64,000 nt of DNA from Sphingopyxis flava. GTDB taxonomy: Bacteria > Pseudomonadota > Alphaproteobacteria > Sphingomonadales > Sphingomonadaceae. The notes beneath the pieces are model-generated. The model saw nothing but the letters and a program-made list of their open reading frames with translations. It was not told the DNA's origin and did no database searches. Made by a program: the position numbers and the translations under genes. Positions 46,184-55,241 of the stretch are shown one piece after another. The stretch is taken from the NCBI RefSeq assembly GCF_900168005.1, contig NZ_FUYP01000002.1, forward strand, positions 62,001-126,000. Reading direction: 5' to 3'. The stretch's first letter is position 1; each line of letters starts with the position of its first letter.

Positions 46184-47338
46184 ATGATCACCAAAAAAGC
46201 CATGCTGGCAAGTGCCGCGCTCGCGCTCCTCAGTGCCTGGCCGCTGACGCAGGCGGCGGTCCAGGGGGCGATAGCGCCTGCCGCGCCCGCACCGCGTTTC
46301 GGCGCGTCGCTGCCGTCCGGGCCCGTCGACGCGCGGCAGCTGCTGCCCGCGCTCGATCCGGCGATCAGGGCGAAGGCCGACGCGCTGTTCACCGACGCAG
46401 ACGCGGTGGGGGAGACACGCGCGCTGCTGGTGCTGCGCGACGGCGAACCCGTCTACGAACGCTATGGCGCGGGCTTCGGCCCCCACAGCAAGCTGATCAG
46501 CTGGTCGATGGCGAAGAGCATCACCGCGGTGCTCATCGGATTCCTCGTCTCCGACGGGCAATTATCCCTCGACGGTCCCGCGCCGGTCGCAGCGTGGCAG
46601 CGCACCGGCGATCCGCGCGGGGCGATCGCGCTCAAGAACCTGCTCCACATGTCCTCGGGGCTCGAGCATGTCGAGGAGGGAGAGCCCGTGTGGGCAGGCG
46701 ACACGGTGGCAATGCTGTTTGGCGGCGGCGCTGAGGATATGGCGGGCTTTGCCGAAGCGAAGCCGGCCGTGGCGCGGCCGGGTGAGCTTTTCAACTACAG
46801 CTCGGCGACGAGCGTGATCCTTGCCGACATTCTCGCCAATACGCTCACGCCCGCGCGCGGCCCCGAGGCACGGCGCGAGGCGGTGCGCGAGTTCATCGCG
46901 GGGAGGCTGACCGAGCCGCTCGGCATGACCAGCCTCACGCCCGAGTTCGATGCGCGCGGGACGATGATCGGCGGCTCGATCATGCACGCGACCGCACGCG
47001 ATTACGCGAAGTTCGGCGAATTTCTGCGCAATCACGGGGTGGTGAATGGCCAGCGGCTGCTTCCTGAAAGCTGGATGCGCTTCATGCTGACGCCTTCGCC
47101 AACGGACGGCGGTTACGGCGGCCATATCTGGCTCAACCGCGCCCGCCCCGCCGGGGTATCCGCCGCGCTGTGGCCCGACCGCGGGCCCAACGACCTGTTC
47201 GCCTGTATCGGACACCAGGGCCAGTACATCATCGTCTCGCCCTCGCAGCGCCTGACGATCGTGCGGCTGGGGATCACGAAGGACGACCAGTTTCCGCAGC
47301 TTCGCCGGCATCTGGCGGAATTGCAGGCGGCGTTTTAG
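46184..47338 (+). CDS. Serine hydrolase of the class C beta-lactamase family
   Basis: The 384-residue protein has a signal peptide (about residues 1-24) and the beta-lactamase/DD-peptidase fold: the SxxK motif in SWSMAKSITAV, the YxS/N motif in NYSSATSVIL, and HQGQYIIVSPS near the end. Such enzymes are often esterases or amidohydrolases, not drug-hydrolysing beta-lactamases. The start at 46184 faces that of the Cys-containing membrane protein. Confidence 0.87.
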   Translation: MITKKAMLASAALALLSAWPLTQAAVQGAIAPAAPAPRFGASLPSGPVDARQLLPALDPAIRAKADALFTDADAVGETRALLVLRDGEPVYERYGAGFGPHSKLISWSMAKSITAVLIGFLVSDGQLSLDGPAPVAAWQRTGDPRGAIALKNLLHMSSGLEHVEEGEPVWAGDTVAMLFGGGAEDMAGFAEAKPAVARPGELFNYSSATSVILADILANTLTPARGPEARREAVREFIAGRLTEPLGMTSLTPEFDARGTMIGGSIMHATARDYAKFGEFLRNHGVVNGQRLLPESWMRFMLTPSPTDGGYGGHIWLNRARPAGVSAALWPDRGPNDLFACIGHQGQYIIVSPSQRLTIVRLGITKDDQFPQLRRHLAELQAAF

Positions 47339-47365
47339 GCTCCCAGCTCCGAAAGAGGAGACGGG

Positions 47366-48190
47366 TCAGAGCAGAAACTCGCCCGTCAGTATCGTGACGC
47401 ATTTCCCGGATAATTCCACCCCATCTCCCTCCAGCCGGCAGCCGACATAGCCGCCGCGTGCACTCGCCTGATAGGCCGTGAAGGCGTCGCGGCCGAGCCG
47501 CGCCGTCCAATAGGGGGTGAGCACACAGTGCGCCGATCCGGTCACCGGATCCTCGTCGATGCCGGCGCCGGGCGCGAAAGCGCGGCTGATGATGTCGGCG
47601 CCCGAGGGATCGCCTTCGCCTGGGGCGGTTGCGATATAGAGGATGTCGCCGCCGGCTTTCAGGGCACGCAAATCGGGTTCGAGCGCGCGGACGTGCGCGG
47701 CGTCCGCGTAGACGATCAGCACATAGCCGCCCTCATGCCACAAGGTTTCGACCGGCTCGCCGCCCATATAGGTCGCGATATCCGGCAGCGCCTTCGGCGC
47801 GGGCGGATAGGCGGGAAGGACCATTCGATAACCTGTATCTTCGCCCTCGCCGTCGCGCGCGACGCGCAAGATTCCGGCCTTGCGCGTACGGAAGCGCATG
47901 TCGTTCCGCCAAGGCGCTGCCGACAGCAGCGCATGTCCGCTTGCGAGCGTCGCATGGCCGCAGAGCGCGACTTCTACACCTGGCGTGAACCAGCGCAGTT
48001 CAAAATCTGCCTCGCCGCTCTCGTCGGGGATCAGAAAAGCGGTCTCGGCAAGATTGTTCTCAGCCGCGATCGCCTGCAGCGTTGCGTCATCGAGCCATGA
48101 CTCAAGCGGCATGACTGCGGCAGGATTGCCCGCGAACGGGCGGTCGGCAAAGGCGTCGACCTGTGTGATGGGAAGCCGCCGCCAGCTCAT
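47366..48190 (-). CDS. PhzF-family isomerase/epimerase
   Basis: The 274-residue protein matches the PhzF/DapF-like fold of the phenazine biosynthesis family. The N-terminus [19 protein letters not shown] and the [12 protein letters not shown] block are highly characteristic. Outside phenazine producers the substrate is unknown, and no other phenazine gene is in the window. Its ATG overlaps the pdxH stop (ATGA). Confidence 0.9.
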   Translation of the reverse strand: MSWRRLPITQVDAFADRPFAGNPAAVMPLESWLDDATLQAIAAENNLAETAFLIPDESGEADFELRWFTPGVEVALCGHATLASGHALLSAAPWRNDMRFRTRKAGILRVARDGEGEDTGYRMVLPAYPPAPKALPDIATYMGGEPVETLWHEGGYVLIVYADAAHVRALEPDLRALKAGGDILYIATAPGEGDPSGADIISRAFAPGAGIDEDPVTGSAHCVLTPYWTARLGRDAFTAYQASARGGYVGCRLEGDGVELSGKCVTILTGEFLL

Positions 48191-48765
48191 GGATAGAGCA
48201 GCCCGCTGGCCCAGCCTTCGCCTTCGCGCACGAAAAGGGTGCGTTCATGGAGGCGGTGAGCGCGATCCTGCCAGAACTCGATTCGCTCGGGGATCACCCG
48301 CCAGCCCGACCAACGCGGCGGGCGCGGCACGTCCTGCCCCGCGAACCGCGCTTGCATCTCGGCGAAGCGTGCCTCGAAGCTGGCGCGGCTATCGAGCGGC
48401 CGCGACTGGTCGCTCGCCCAGGCGCCAAGCTGACTGTCGCGGCTGCGCGTGGCGAAATAGGCGTCGGCAATGTCGTCCGCAACGGGCTCGGCCGGTCCCT
48501 CGATGCGGATCTGGCGTCGCAGCGACTTCCAGTGAAACAGCAGCGCGACCTGCCGGTTTTCGGCGAGTTCGCCGCCCTTGCGGCTGTCGAGATTGGTGTA
48601 GAAGACGAAGCCGTCGGGCCCGTGTCCCTTCAGGAGCACCATGCGAACCGAGGGACGGCCGTCCGGGGTCGCGGTGGCAAGCGCCATCGCGTTCGAATCA
48701 TTGGGCTCGCTGGCGCGCGCATCAGCGAACCAGCTGTCGAACAGGTCGAAGGGGTTTGTCGTCAT
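48187..48765 (-). CDS. pdxH: Pyridoxamine 5'-phosphate oxidase
   Basis: PdxH makes pyridoxal phosphate with FMN and oxygen. The 192-residue protein has the FMN-binding block [21 protein letters not shown] and the C-terminal [21 protein letters not shown] signature. The ATG at 48765 gives MTTNPFDLF, the normal start. The coupled phzF gene follows. Several PLP enzymes elsewhere in the window depend on the cofactor. Confidence 0.94.
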   Translation of the reverse strand: MTTNPFDLFDSWFADARASEPNDSNAMALATATPDGRPSVRMVLLKGHGPDGFVFYTNLDSRKGGELAENRQVALLFHWKSLRRQIRIEGPAEPVADDIADAYFATRSRDSQLGAWASDQSRPLDSRASFEARFAEMQARFAGQDVPRPPRWSGWRVIPERIEFWQDRAHRLHERTLFVREGEGWASGLLYP

Positions 48766-48804
48766 GGCCGGGCTTCTACTGCGCCGCGGCACCGCGGTCG
48801 AGTA

Positions 48805-48863
48805 AAAGCCGGTCAGGGTCCCTCGCGAGCAAGGGAGGAGCGCCGGGGAACTTGACCGGCTTT
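48805..48863. other. Long inverted repeat upstream of the DnaJ-type gene
   Basis: AAAGCCGGTCA (48805-48815) and TGACCGGCTTT (48853-48863) are perfect 11-base inverted arms. A second small hairpin TCCCT/AGGGA (48819-48836) lies between them. No T-tract follows. The element lies 71 bases before the DnaJ-type start and 40 after the pdxH start on the other strand. It could be an mRNA structure or a binding site. Confidence 0.5.
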
Positions 48864-48933
48864 CCTCTCATTCCCACATCGCGCGCGCAATCGGGCCTTT
48901 CCGGCCAACATCTTATCGGGCTACAGGAGAAAA

Positions 48934-49860
48934 ATGGCAGATCCCTATTCCACCCTCGGCATCGCGAAATCGGCGAGCGAAGCTGAAATCAAGTCGGCCT
49001 ATCGCAAGCTCGCGAAAGAGCTGCATCCCGACCGGAACAAGGATAATCCGAAAGCGGCGGAGAAATTCTCCGACGTCACCAAGGCCTATGACCTGCTCTC
49101 CGACAAGACGAAGCGAGCCCAGTTCGACCGCGGCGAGATCGATGCCGACGGCAACCCCGCCATGCCCTTTGGATATGGCAGCGGCGGTTTTCGCGGCGAT
49201 CCGCGCGGGGGACCGCAGGGCGGTTTTTCGGGCTTTGGCGGCGAGGGCGCCGATTTTGGCGATATCTTCGAGGGGCTGTTCGGCGGCCGCGGCGGCGGCA
49301 GCTCCTTTGGCGGTTTCGGGGGGCGCAGCGCGCCGCCGCCCAAGGGCGCCAACGTCGCCTATCGCCTTTCGGTCTCATTTGTCGATGCCGCGACGCAGGC
49401 GATGCAGCGCATCACTCTGGCCGACGGGAAGACGATCGACCTCAAGCTTCCCGCCGGCGTGGAGACGGGGACGCAGATGCGCCTTGCGGGCAAGGGACAG
49501 CCGGGGCCGGGCGGCAATGGCGACGGGATCGTTACGATCACGGTCAAGGACCATCCGTTCTTCGAGCGCGATGGTGCCCACATCCGTCTCGACTTGCCCA
49601 TTACGCTGGGCGAGGCTGTCAAGGGCGCGAAGGTCAAGGTTCCGACAGTCGATGGGCCGGTAATGTTGTCAATTCCGCCAGGCTCCTCCTCGGGCCGGGT
49701 GATGCGCCTCAAAGGAAAGGGCTTCAGCCAGAAGGGAGGCGGGCGCGGCGACCAATTGGTCCGGCTGATGATCGACTTGCCCAAGGACGATGCCGGGCTG
49801 GCGAAACTCGTGGACCAATGGACCGACAAGCGGCCGGTCAGGGCCGAGCTCGGCGTGTGA
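48934..49860 (+). CDS. DnaJ-type co-chaperone (CbpA-like)
   Basis: The 308-residue protein has an N-terminal J domain with the HPD motif (LHPDRNKDNP), a Gly/Phe-rich linker (about residues 80-130) and the DnaJ C-terminal peptide-binding domains. The zinc finger of classical DnaJ is absent, which fits the CbpA type. It should work with DnaK. An AGGAGAAAA sequence precedes the ATG. It is the first gene of the run to the SLC13 permease. Confidence 0.9.
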   Translation: MADPYSTLGIAKSASEAEIKSAYRKLAKELHPDRNKDNPKAAEKFSDVTKAYDLLSDKTKRAQFDRGEIDADGNPAMPFGYGSGGFRGDPRGGPQGGFSGFGGEGADFGDIFEGLFGGRGGGSSFGGFGGRSAPPPKGANVAYRLSVSFVDAATQAMQRITLADGKTIDLKLPAGVETGTQMRLAGKGQPGPGGNGDGIVTITVKDHPFFERDGAHIRLDLPITLGEAVKGAKVKVPTVDGPVMLSIPPGSSSGRVMRLKGKGFSQKGGGRGDQLVRLMIDLPKDDAGLAKLVDQWTDKRPVRAELGV

Positions 49861-49863
49861 TGC

Positions 49864-50949
49864 GTGGCTGATCGCAGCCAGACGGACTCCGCCGCCGCGA
49901 TCGAGCGCGAAGTTGCCGAGGAAGTCGGCAGGGAATTTCTCGCCGAGGGTCATTCGCCCCATTCGCCCGAAGCGCGCGCCGAGCGCGCCAAGCGGACTCA
50001 CTTGCGCGCCCGCGCGCAGGGCATCATCGAGCGGGGGCGTGAGCGGCTGGGGCCGGGGACGCGTGCCTTTCACATCGTCCGCCGGGTGATCGTCGGCACC
50101 TATACCGACGGGTTCATTCATGCTGGAAATCTAGCCTATCTCGCGCTGATCGCGCTCTTTCCCTTCTTCATCCTCCTCGCGGCGGCCCTCAGCCTCTTTG
50201 GCGGGAGCGCCGGGGGCGAAGCTGCGATTGACGCGGTCTTTTCGATCATGCCGCCGACTGTCGCCAAGGCGCTTTCGGGTCCGATTCGCGAGGTCATGGG
50301 GGCGCGCACCGGTCTGTTCCTGTGGCTCGGCGCGCTCGTCGCATTGTGGACCGTCGGCAGCCTCGTCGAGACCATCCGGGACATTCTTCGCCGCGCCTAT
50401 GGTACCCATTTCAGCCGCGGCTTCTTTCATTACCGGTTGCTATCGATCGGTATCATCACCGGTGCGGTGGTGCTGATGCTTCTTTCCTTCAGCATGCAGG
50501 TGCTGATCGTGGGCATCGAACAGTTTGTGACGCGGGTGCTGCCGGCGCAATTTCAGGCGGCGGGGGTCGTGCTGATTTCGCGCAGCGTTTCGGGGCTCGG
50601 GCTTTTCATCGCCATCTACCTCCTCTTCTACTCGCTCACGCCGGCCAAGTATCGCAGGCAGAAGAAGTGCCCCAAATGGCCGGGCGCACTGTTCACCACC
50701 CTGTGGTGGATCGGGGTCACTCTGGCGCTTCCGCCTTTGCTCGCCAGCCTGCTCAGCTACGACGCGACCTATGGCAGCCTCGCCGGCGTCATGGTCGCGC
50801 TTTTCTTTTTCTACCTTGTGGGATTGGGTATGGTGATGGGCGCCGAACTCAACGCCGCGCTCGTCGAGGTTGAGGATTTGGGCCACGACGCTATTGGGCG
50901 CGTGGACGATGCCATCGTGGAAGACAATAAGGTCGGAGAAACCAAATGA
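49864..50949 (+). CDS. YihY/BrkB-family inner-membrane protein
   Basis: The 361-residue protein has a charged N-terminal tail (about residues 1-75) and about six membrane segments in the YihY/BrkB pattern, with FHIVRRVIVGTYTDGFIHAG before the first helix. The family's molecular role is unclear. The start is a GTG at 49864, three bases after the DnaJ-type stop, and its stop overlaps the fabI start. Confidence 0.87.
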   Translation: MADRSQTDSAAAIEREVAEEVGREFLAEGHSPHSPEARAERAKRTHLRARAQGIIERGRERLGPGTRAFHIVRRVIVGTYTDGFIHAGNLAYLALIALFPFFILLAAALSLFGGSAGGEAAIDAVFSIMPPTVAKALSGPIREVMGARTGLFLWLGALVALWTVGSLVETIRDILRRAYGTHFSRGFFHYRLLSIGIITGAVVLMLLSFSMQVLIVGIEQFVTRVLPAQFQAAGVVLISRSVSGLGLFIAIYLLFYSLTPAKYRRQKKCPKWPGALFTTLWWIGVTLALPPLLASLLSYDATYGSLAGVMVALFFFYLVGLGMVMGAELNAALVEVEDLGHDAIGRVDDAIVEDNKVGETK

Positions 50950-51773
50950 CGGGTCTGATGAAGGGCAAGCGCGGGCTGATCATGGGCCTGGCGAACGACA
51001 AATCGCTCGCCTGGGGTATCGCAAAGGCGCTGCACGGCGCCGGGGCCGAGCTCGCCATCAGCTATCAGGGCGACGTGATGCTGAAGCGAGTGAAGCCGCT
51101 TGCCGACGAGCTCGGCTGCGATTTCCTCATCGACTGCGACGTCTCCGACATGGCGAATCTCGACAAGGCCTTCGCTACGCTCTGTGCGCGCTGGCCGACG
51201 ATCGACTTTGTCGTTCACGCGATCGGCTACACCAACAAGGATGCGCTGCGCGGTCATTATGCCGACATCGGCCTTGACGACTTTTTGATGACGATGAACA
51301 TCAGCGTCTACAGCTTCACGGCCGTGGCCCAGCGCGCGTCGAAAATGATGACGCCCTATGATCCTGAAACAGGCAAGGGCGGCGGCTCGCTGCTGACGCT
51401 GAGCTACTATGGTGCAGAGAAGGTCATCCCCCATTACAATGTCATGGGCGTCGCCAAGTCGGCGCTGGAGACCAGTGTCAAGTATCTCGCGAACGACTAT
51501 GGGCCGCAAGGGGTACGCGTGAACGCCATTTCGGCAGGGCCAATCAAGACCTTGGCGGCGAGCGGAATCGGTGACTTCCGTCTGATCCTCAAGTGGAACG
51601 AATTCAACGCGCCGCTGCGCCGCAACGTCACGATCGACGATGTCGGCGGCTCGGCGCTCTATCTGCTGAGCGATCTTGCCTCGGGCGTCACGGGCGAAAC
51701 GCACCATGTCGACGCGGGCTATCACACCGTCGGAATGAAGCAGGAAGACGCGCCGGATATCGCGCTTGCCTGA
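50946..51773 (+). CDS. fabI: Enoyl-[acyl-carrier-protein] reductase (NADH)
   Basis: FabI catalyses the last step of each fatty-acid elongation cycle. The 275-residue protein has the FabI NAD-binding start GKRGLIMGLANDKSLAWGIA and the Tyr-x6-Lys site in PHYNVMGVAKSALE, which separates it from FabK and FabV. The length fits. The start overlaps the yihY stop (ATGA), and the GNAT gene starts inside its last codons. Confidence 0.95.
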   Translation: MTGLMKGKRGLIMGLANDKSLAWGIAKALHGAGAELAISYQGDVMLKRVKPLADELGCDFLIDCDVSDMANLDKAFATLCARWPTIDFVVHAIGYTNKDALRGHYADIGLDDFLMTMNISVYSFTAVAQRASKMMTPYDPETGKGGGSLLTLSYYGAEKVIPHYNVMGVAKSALETSVKYLANDYGPQGVRVNAISAGPIKTLAASGIGDFRLILKWNEFNAPLRRNVTIDDVGGSALYLLSDLASGVTGETHHVDAGYHTVGMKQEDAPDIALA

Positions 51774-52296
51774 GAGCCTCCTCATCCGCGCTGCCGCGGC
51801 GGCGGATGACGAGGCGATCGACGCGATCATTCGCACGGCCTTTGCTTGCACCAAATTCGGCTATCAAGGCGAAGCTGAACTTGTGCGCCGGATCGAAGCC
51901 GATGGCGACCGGCTCGTCTCGCTTGTCGCCGAGACGAAAGGAGCGATTGCGGGATATGTGCTGTTCAGCCGGATGGACGCGGAAGCCGATGGCGCTTCGA
52001 TCCTGGCCGGGGGCCTTGCACCGGTGGCGGTCGTGCCCGAACGGCAGGGGCAGGGGATTGGCGATGCACTGATCAGGGCCGGGCTCGCCGCATTGCGCGC
52101 GAGCGGCGTCGCCATCAGCTTCGTCTTCGGCCACGAGACCTATTATCGGCGCTTTGGGTATTCCACCGTCCTTGCAGCGCGCTTTCGCTCGCCTTTCGCG
52201 GGACCGCATTTCATGGCGATGATGCTGGACTCGGATGCGCCCTGGCCGCTAGGCGGACGGGCGGATTATGCACCCGCATTCGGCCGGATGGGATAG
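51766..52296 (+). CDS. GNAT family N-acetyltransferase
   Basis: The 176-residue protein has the GNAT motif VVPERQGQGIGDALIRAG and the FGHETYYRRFGY block of the YhbS-like group. The likely start is a TTG at 51766 that overlaps the fabI stop (TTGCCTGA), since no ATG precedes the core. The acceptor is unknown. It sits between fabI and aroC in a compact run. Confidence 0.85.
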   Translation: MPESLLIRAAAAADDEAIDAIIRTAFACTKFGYQGEAELVRRIEADGDRLVSLVAETKGAIAGYVLFSRMDAEADGASILAGGLAPVAVVPERQGQGIGDALIRAGLAALRASGVAISFVFGHETYYRRFGYSTVLAARFRSPFAGPHFMAMMLDSDAPWPLGGRADYAPAFGRMG

Positions 52297-52299
52297 GCG

Positions 52300-53376
52300 A
52301 TGAGTTTCAATAGCTTTGGACGTGTACTGCGATTCACGACCTGGGGCGAGAGCCACGGACCGGCGCTTGGCGCGGTCGTGGACGGGTGTCCGCCGCGTCT
52401 GTCGCTCTCCGAGGCCGACATCCAGCCGTTCCTTGACAAGCGTCGTCCGGGCCAATCGCGACACACGACGCAGCGGCAGGAGCCTGACCAGGTCCGCATC
52501 CTGTCAGGGGTTTTCGAGGGCAAGACTACCGGCACTCCGATCAGCCTGATGATCGAAAATGTCGATCAGCGCTCAAAAGATTATGGCGAGATCGCGCAGG
52601 CCTATCGCCCTGGCCACGCGGACTACGCCTATGATGCCAAATACGGCATCCGCGACTATCGCGGCGGCGGGCGGTCGAGCGCGCGCGAGACCGCGGCAAG
52701 GGTCGCGGCGGGCGGAGTGGCGCGGCTCGTCATCCCCGAGGTGCAGATCCATGCCTGGGTCGCCGAGATCGGCGGCGACGCGATCGATCCTGCAAACTTC
52801 GATCTCGAGGAAATTGACCGCAATCCCTTCTTCTGTCCCGATCCTGCTGCTGCGCAGCGCTGGGAAGGCCTGATGGACACGGCGCGCAAGGCGGGCAGTT
52901 CGCTCGGGGCCGTCATCGAATGTGCCGCAAGCGGGGTGCCTGCCGGTTGGGGCGCGCCCGTCTACGCCAAGCTCGACGCCGACCTTGCCGCTGCGATGAT
53001 GGGAATCAATGCCGTGAAGGGCGTCGAGTTCGGTGCCGGATTCCATGCGGCGCGGTTGCGCGGCGAGGAGAATGCTGACGCGATGCGCCCGGCGACCGAT
53101 GGCAGCAATCGACCCGATTTCCTGTCGAACAATGCGGGCGGTATTGCAGGCGGGATTTCGACGGGTCAGCCGGTCGTGGTGCGCGTCGCCTTCAAGCCCA
53201 CAAGTTCGATCCTGACTCCGGTTCCGAGCGTCAATCGCGCCGGCGAGGCGACCGATATCGTCACCAAGGGCCGTCACGACCCCTGCGTTGGCATTCGCGG
53301 TGCGCCGGTCGTCGAGGCGATGATGGCTTTGGTGCTTGCCGACCATAAGCTGCTCCACCGCGCGCAATGCGGGTGA
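52300..53376 (+). CDS. aroC: Chorismate synthase
   Basis: AroC makes chorismate from EPSP with reduced FMN, the last step of the shikimate pathway. The 358-residue protein starts [18 protein letters not shown] and holds [15 protein letters not shown], both family signatures, and the [10 protein letters not shown] region near the end. The ATG at 52300 follows the GNAT stop by three bases. Confidence 0.96.
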   Translation: MSFNSFGRVLRFTTWGESHGPALGAVVDGCPPRLSLSEADIQPFLDKRRPGQSRHTTQRQEPDQVRILSGVFEGKTTGTPISLMIENVDQRSKDYGEIAQAYRPGHADYAYDAKYGIRDYRGGGRSSARETAARVAAGGVARLVIPEVQIHAWVAEIGGDAIDPANFDLEEIDRNPFFCPDPAAAQRWEGLMDTARKAGSSLGAVIECAASGVPAGWGAPVYAKLDADLAAAMMGINAVKGVEFGAGFHAARLRGEENADAMRPATDGSNRPDFLSNNAGGIAGGISTGQPVVVRVAFKPTSSILTPVPSVNRAGEATDIVTKGRHDPCVGIRGAPVVEAMMALVLADHKLLHRAQCG

Positions 53377-53383
53377 CGCGCGC

Positions 53384-55168
53384 ATGATCGAGGCTGTGCG
53401 TGCGGCCATCGAGGCGCACCAGGCGGTGCTGTCGCTGCTGATTCTCGCGGCGATGTTCGTCGGATTTCTGATGGAGCGATTGCCCGCGACTGTGATCGCG
53501 ATTCTCGGCGCCTGCACCTATCTCGCGCTTGGAATTCTCGATGCCGAGGCGGCCTATTCGGTTTTCTCCAACTCGGCCCCGATCGTCATCGGCGCGATGT
53601 TCGTGCTGTCGGGCGCGCTCCTTCGCACCGGCGTGATCCAGCGGATCGCCGACGCTATCATGGCGCGGGCCGAAAAGCAGCCGCGCCTCGCCATTGTCGA
53701 GGTCTTGCTCGGTGCGCTCGCCGCTTCGGCCTTTCTCAATAATACACCGGTCGTTGTCGTGCTTCTTCCGATCATGATGAAGCTCGCAGAGGTGACGGGG
53801 ATCAGCGCAAAAAAATTGCTGATGCCGCTGTCGATTGCTGCTGTCCTCGGGGGCACGCTGACGCTGATCGGGACCTCGACCAACCTCGTCGTCGACGGCA
53901 TCGTCCGCGACGCCGGGATGCCGCGCTTCGGCATTTTCGAAATCACGCCGATCGGCCTCGTCACCGCAGCGTCGGGAATGATCGGACTTGCGCTGATGTG
54001 GTGGCTGCTGCCGAATGACAGGCCGATCCCTGGCGCGGCGGGGACGCACGATGCGCACCAATATCTGACCGAACTTGTGCTCGGCGATGACGATGCTCTT
54101 GTTGGCATGACGGTGGAGGCGTTTCGCGATCTGCCGCGCTCGGGCCGCGTTGTCGGGATACGCCGGGGCGGGACTGTGGTCCACGGCGCCGAGCTCGATC
54201 ACTGGACGCTGGCACCGGGCGACCGGCTGGTCGTCCGGATCGACGGTCAGACGCTGATGACCTGGCGCGAGCAGAACCGCTTCCTGCTCGGGATCGGCGG
54301 TGGGACGCCGTCATCGAACGACATGGTCGTTGAAACGATGATCGCGCCGACTCATCCCTCGATCGGCCAGCGGCTTGCCGATATTCCCTTTCTCCAGAAA
54401 ATCCGCGCGCGTATCATCGGGCTGGACCGGCCGCTCCACGAAGCGGGCCCTGACCTTGCAAATGTTCGTATCCGTCCTGCTGACCGACTGCTCGTTACTG
54501 GCGGTCCGCGCGAGGTGGAGGCGCTGCGCGACAACCCGGGGCTGATTGGCGCCGACCTTGCCAAGACGCGGGCCTTTCGCCGCCGCAAGGCGTGGATCGC
54601 GATCCTCTGCATGGCGGGTGTCGTAGGTCTTGCCGCGCTCGACGTGATGCCGATCGGTGTCGCGGCGATAATCGCTATCGGGGTTATCCTCGTCACTCGC
54701 TGCATCGACAGCGACGAGGCATGGGGAACGATCGATGGCGACGTGCTAATCCTGATTTTCGCAATGCTCGCGGTCGGGCTCGCGCTCGAGAAGAGCGGCG
54801 CGGTCGCGATGATGGTGGGGTGGGTTGAGCCGCTTCTCGCCGATGCACCTCGCTGGGTGCTGGTTTTCGGCATCTACTTTGCCGCCTTGTTCCTTTCGGA
54901 ACTGCTCAGCAACAATGCCGTTGCGGCGCTGATGACGCCGGTAACGCTTGCCCTTGCTGCCGAGCTCGGCGTCGATCCGCGACCTCTCGTCATCGCGCTG
55001 ATGATCGGCGCGTCGGCCTGTTTTGCAACGCCGATCGGCTATCAGACCAACACCATCGTCTATGCCGCGGGCGATTATCGCTTCGTCGATTTCGTCAAGA
55101 TCGGCGTACCGCTCAACATCATCACCGGCGTCTCGACCTGCCTTGCGATCGTCATATTTCTGACCTGA
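53384..55168 (+). CDS. SLC13-type permease with central TrkA-C/RCK domains
   Basis: The 594-residue inner-membrane protein has two clusters of hydrophobic segments with a soluble middle (about residues 215-395). The middle carries two TrkA-C-like copies, one being LVGMTVEAFRDLPRSGRVVG. The first membrane half contains NNTPVVVVLLPIM and GTSTNLVVDGIV, the SLC13 substrate-site signatures, repeated later as SNNAVAALMTPV. Substrates may be sulfate or organic acids. The ATG at 53384 is seven bases after aroC. Confidence 0.87.
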   Translation: MIEAVRAAIEAHQAVLSLLILAAMFVGFLMERLPATVIAILGACTYLALGILDAEAAYSVFSNSAPIVIGAMFVLSGALLRTGVIQRIADAIMARAEKQPRLAIVEVLLGALAASAFLNNTPVVVVLLPIMMKLAEVTGISAKKLLMPLSIAAVLGGTLTLIGTSTNLVVDGIVRDAGMPRFGIFEITPIGLVTAASGMIGLALMWWLLPNDRPIPGAAGTHDAHQYLTELVLGDDDALVGMTVEAFRDLPRSGRVVGIRRGGTVVHGAELDHWTLAPGDRLVVRIDGQTLMTWREQNRFLLGIGGGTPSSNDMVVETMIAPTHPSIGQRLADIPFLQKIRARIIGLDRPLHEAGPDLANVRIRPADRLLVTGGPREVEALRDNPGLIGADLAKTRAFRRRKAWIAILCMAGVVGLAALDVMPIGVAAIIAIGVILVTRCIDSDEAWGTIDGDVLILIFAMLAVGLALEKSGAVAMMVGWVEPLLADAPRWVLVFGIYFAALFLSELLSNNAVAALMTPVTLALAAELGVDPRPLVIALMIGASACFATPIGYQTNTIVYAAGDYRFVDFVKIGVPLNIITGVSTCLAIVIFLT

Positions 55169-55241
55169 CAGCGGCGGTTGCGCGGTTTCTCTCGCGCCGT
55201 TACGGTCGCGCGCTTCACGCTCGCACAAAGGGGAGACATTG

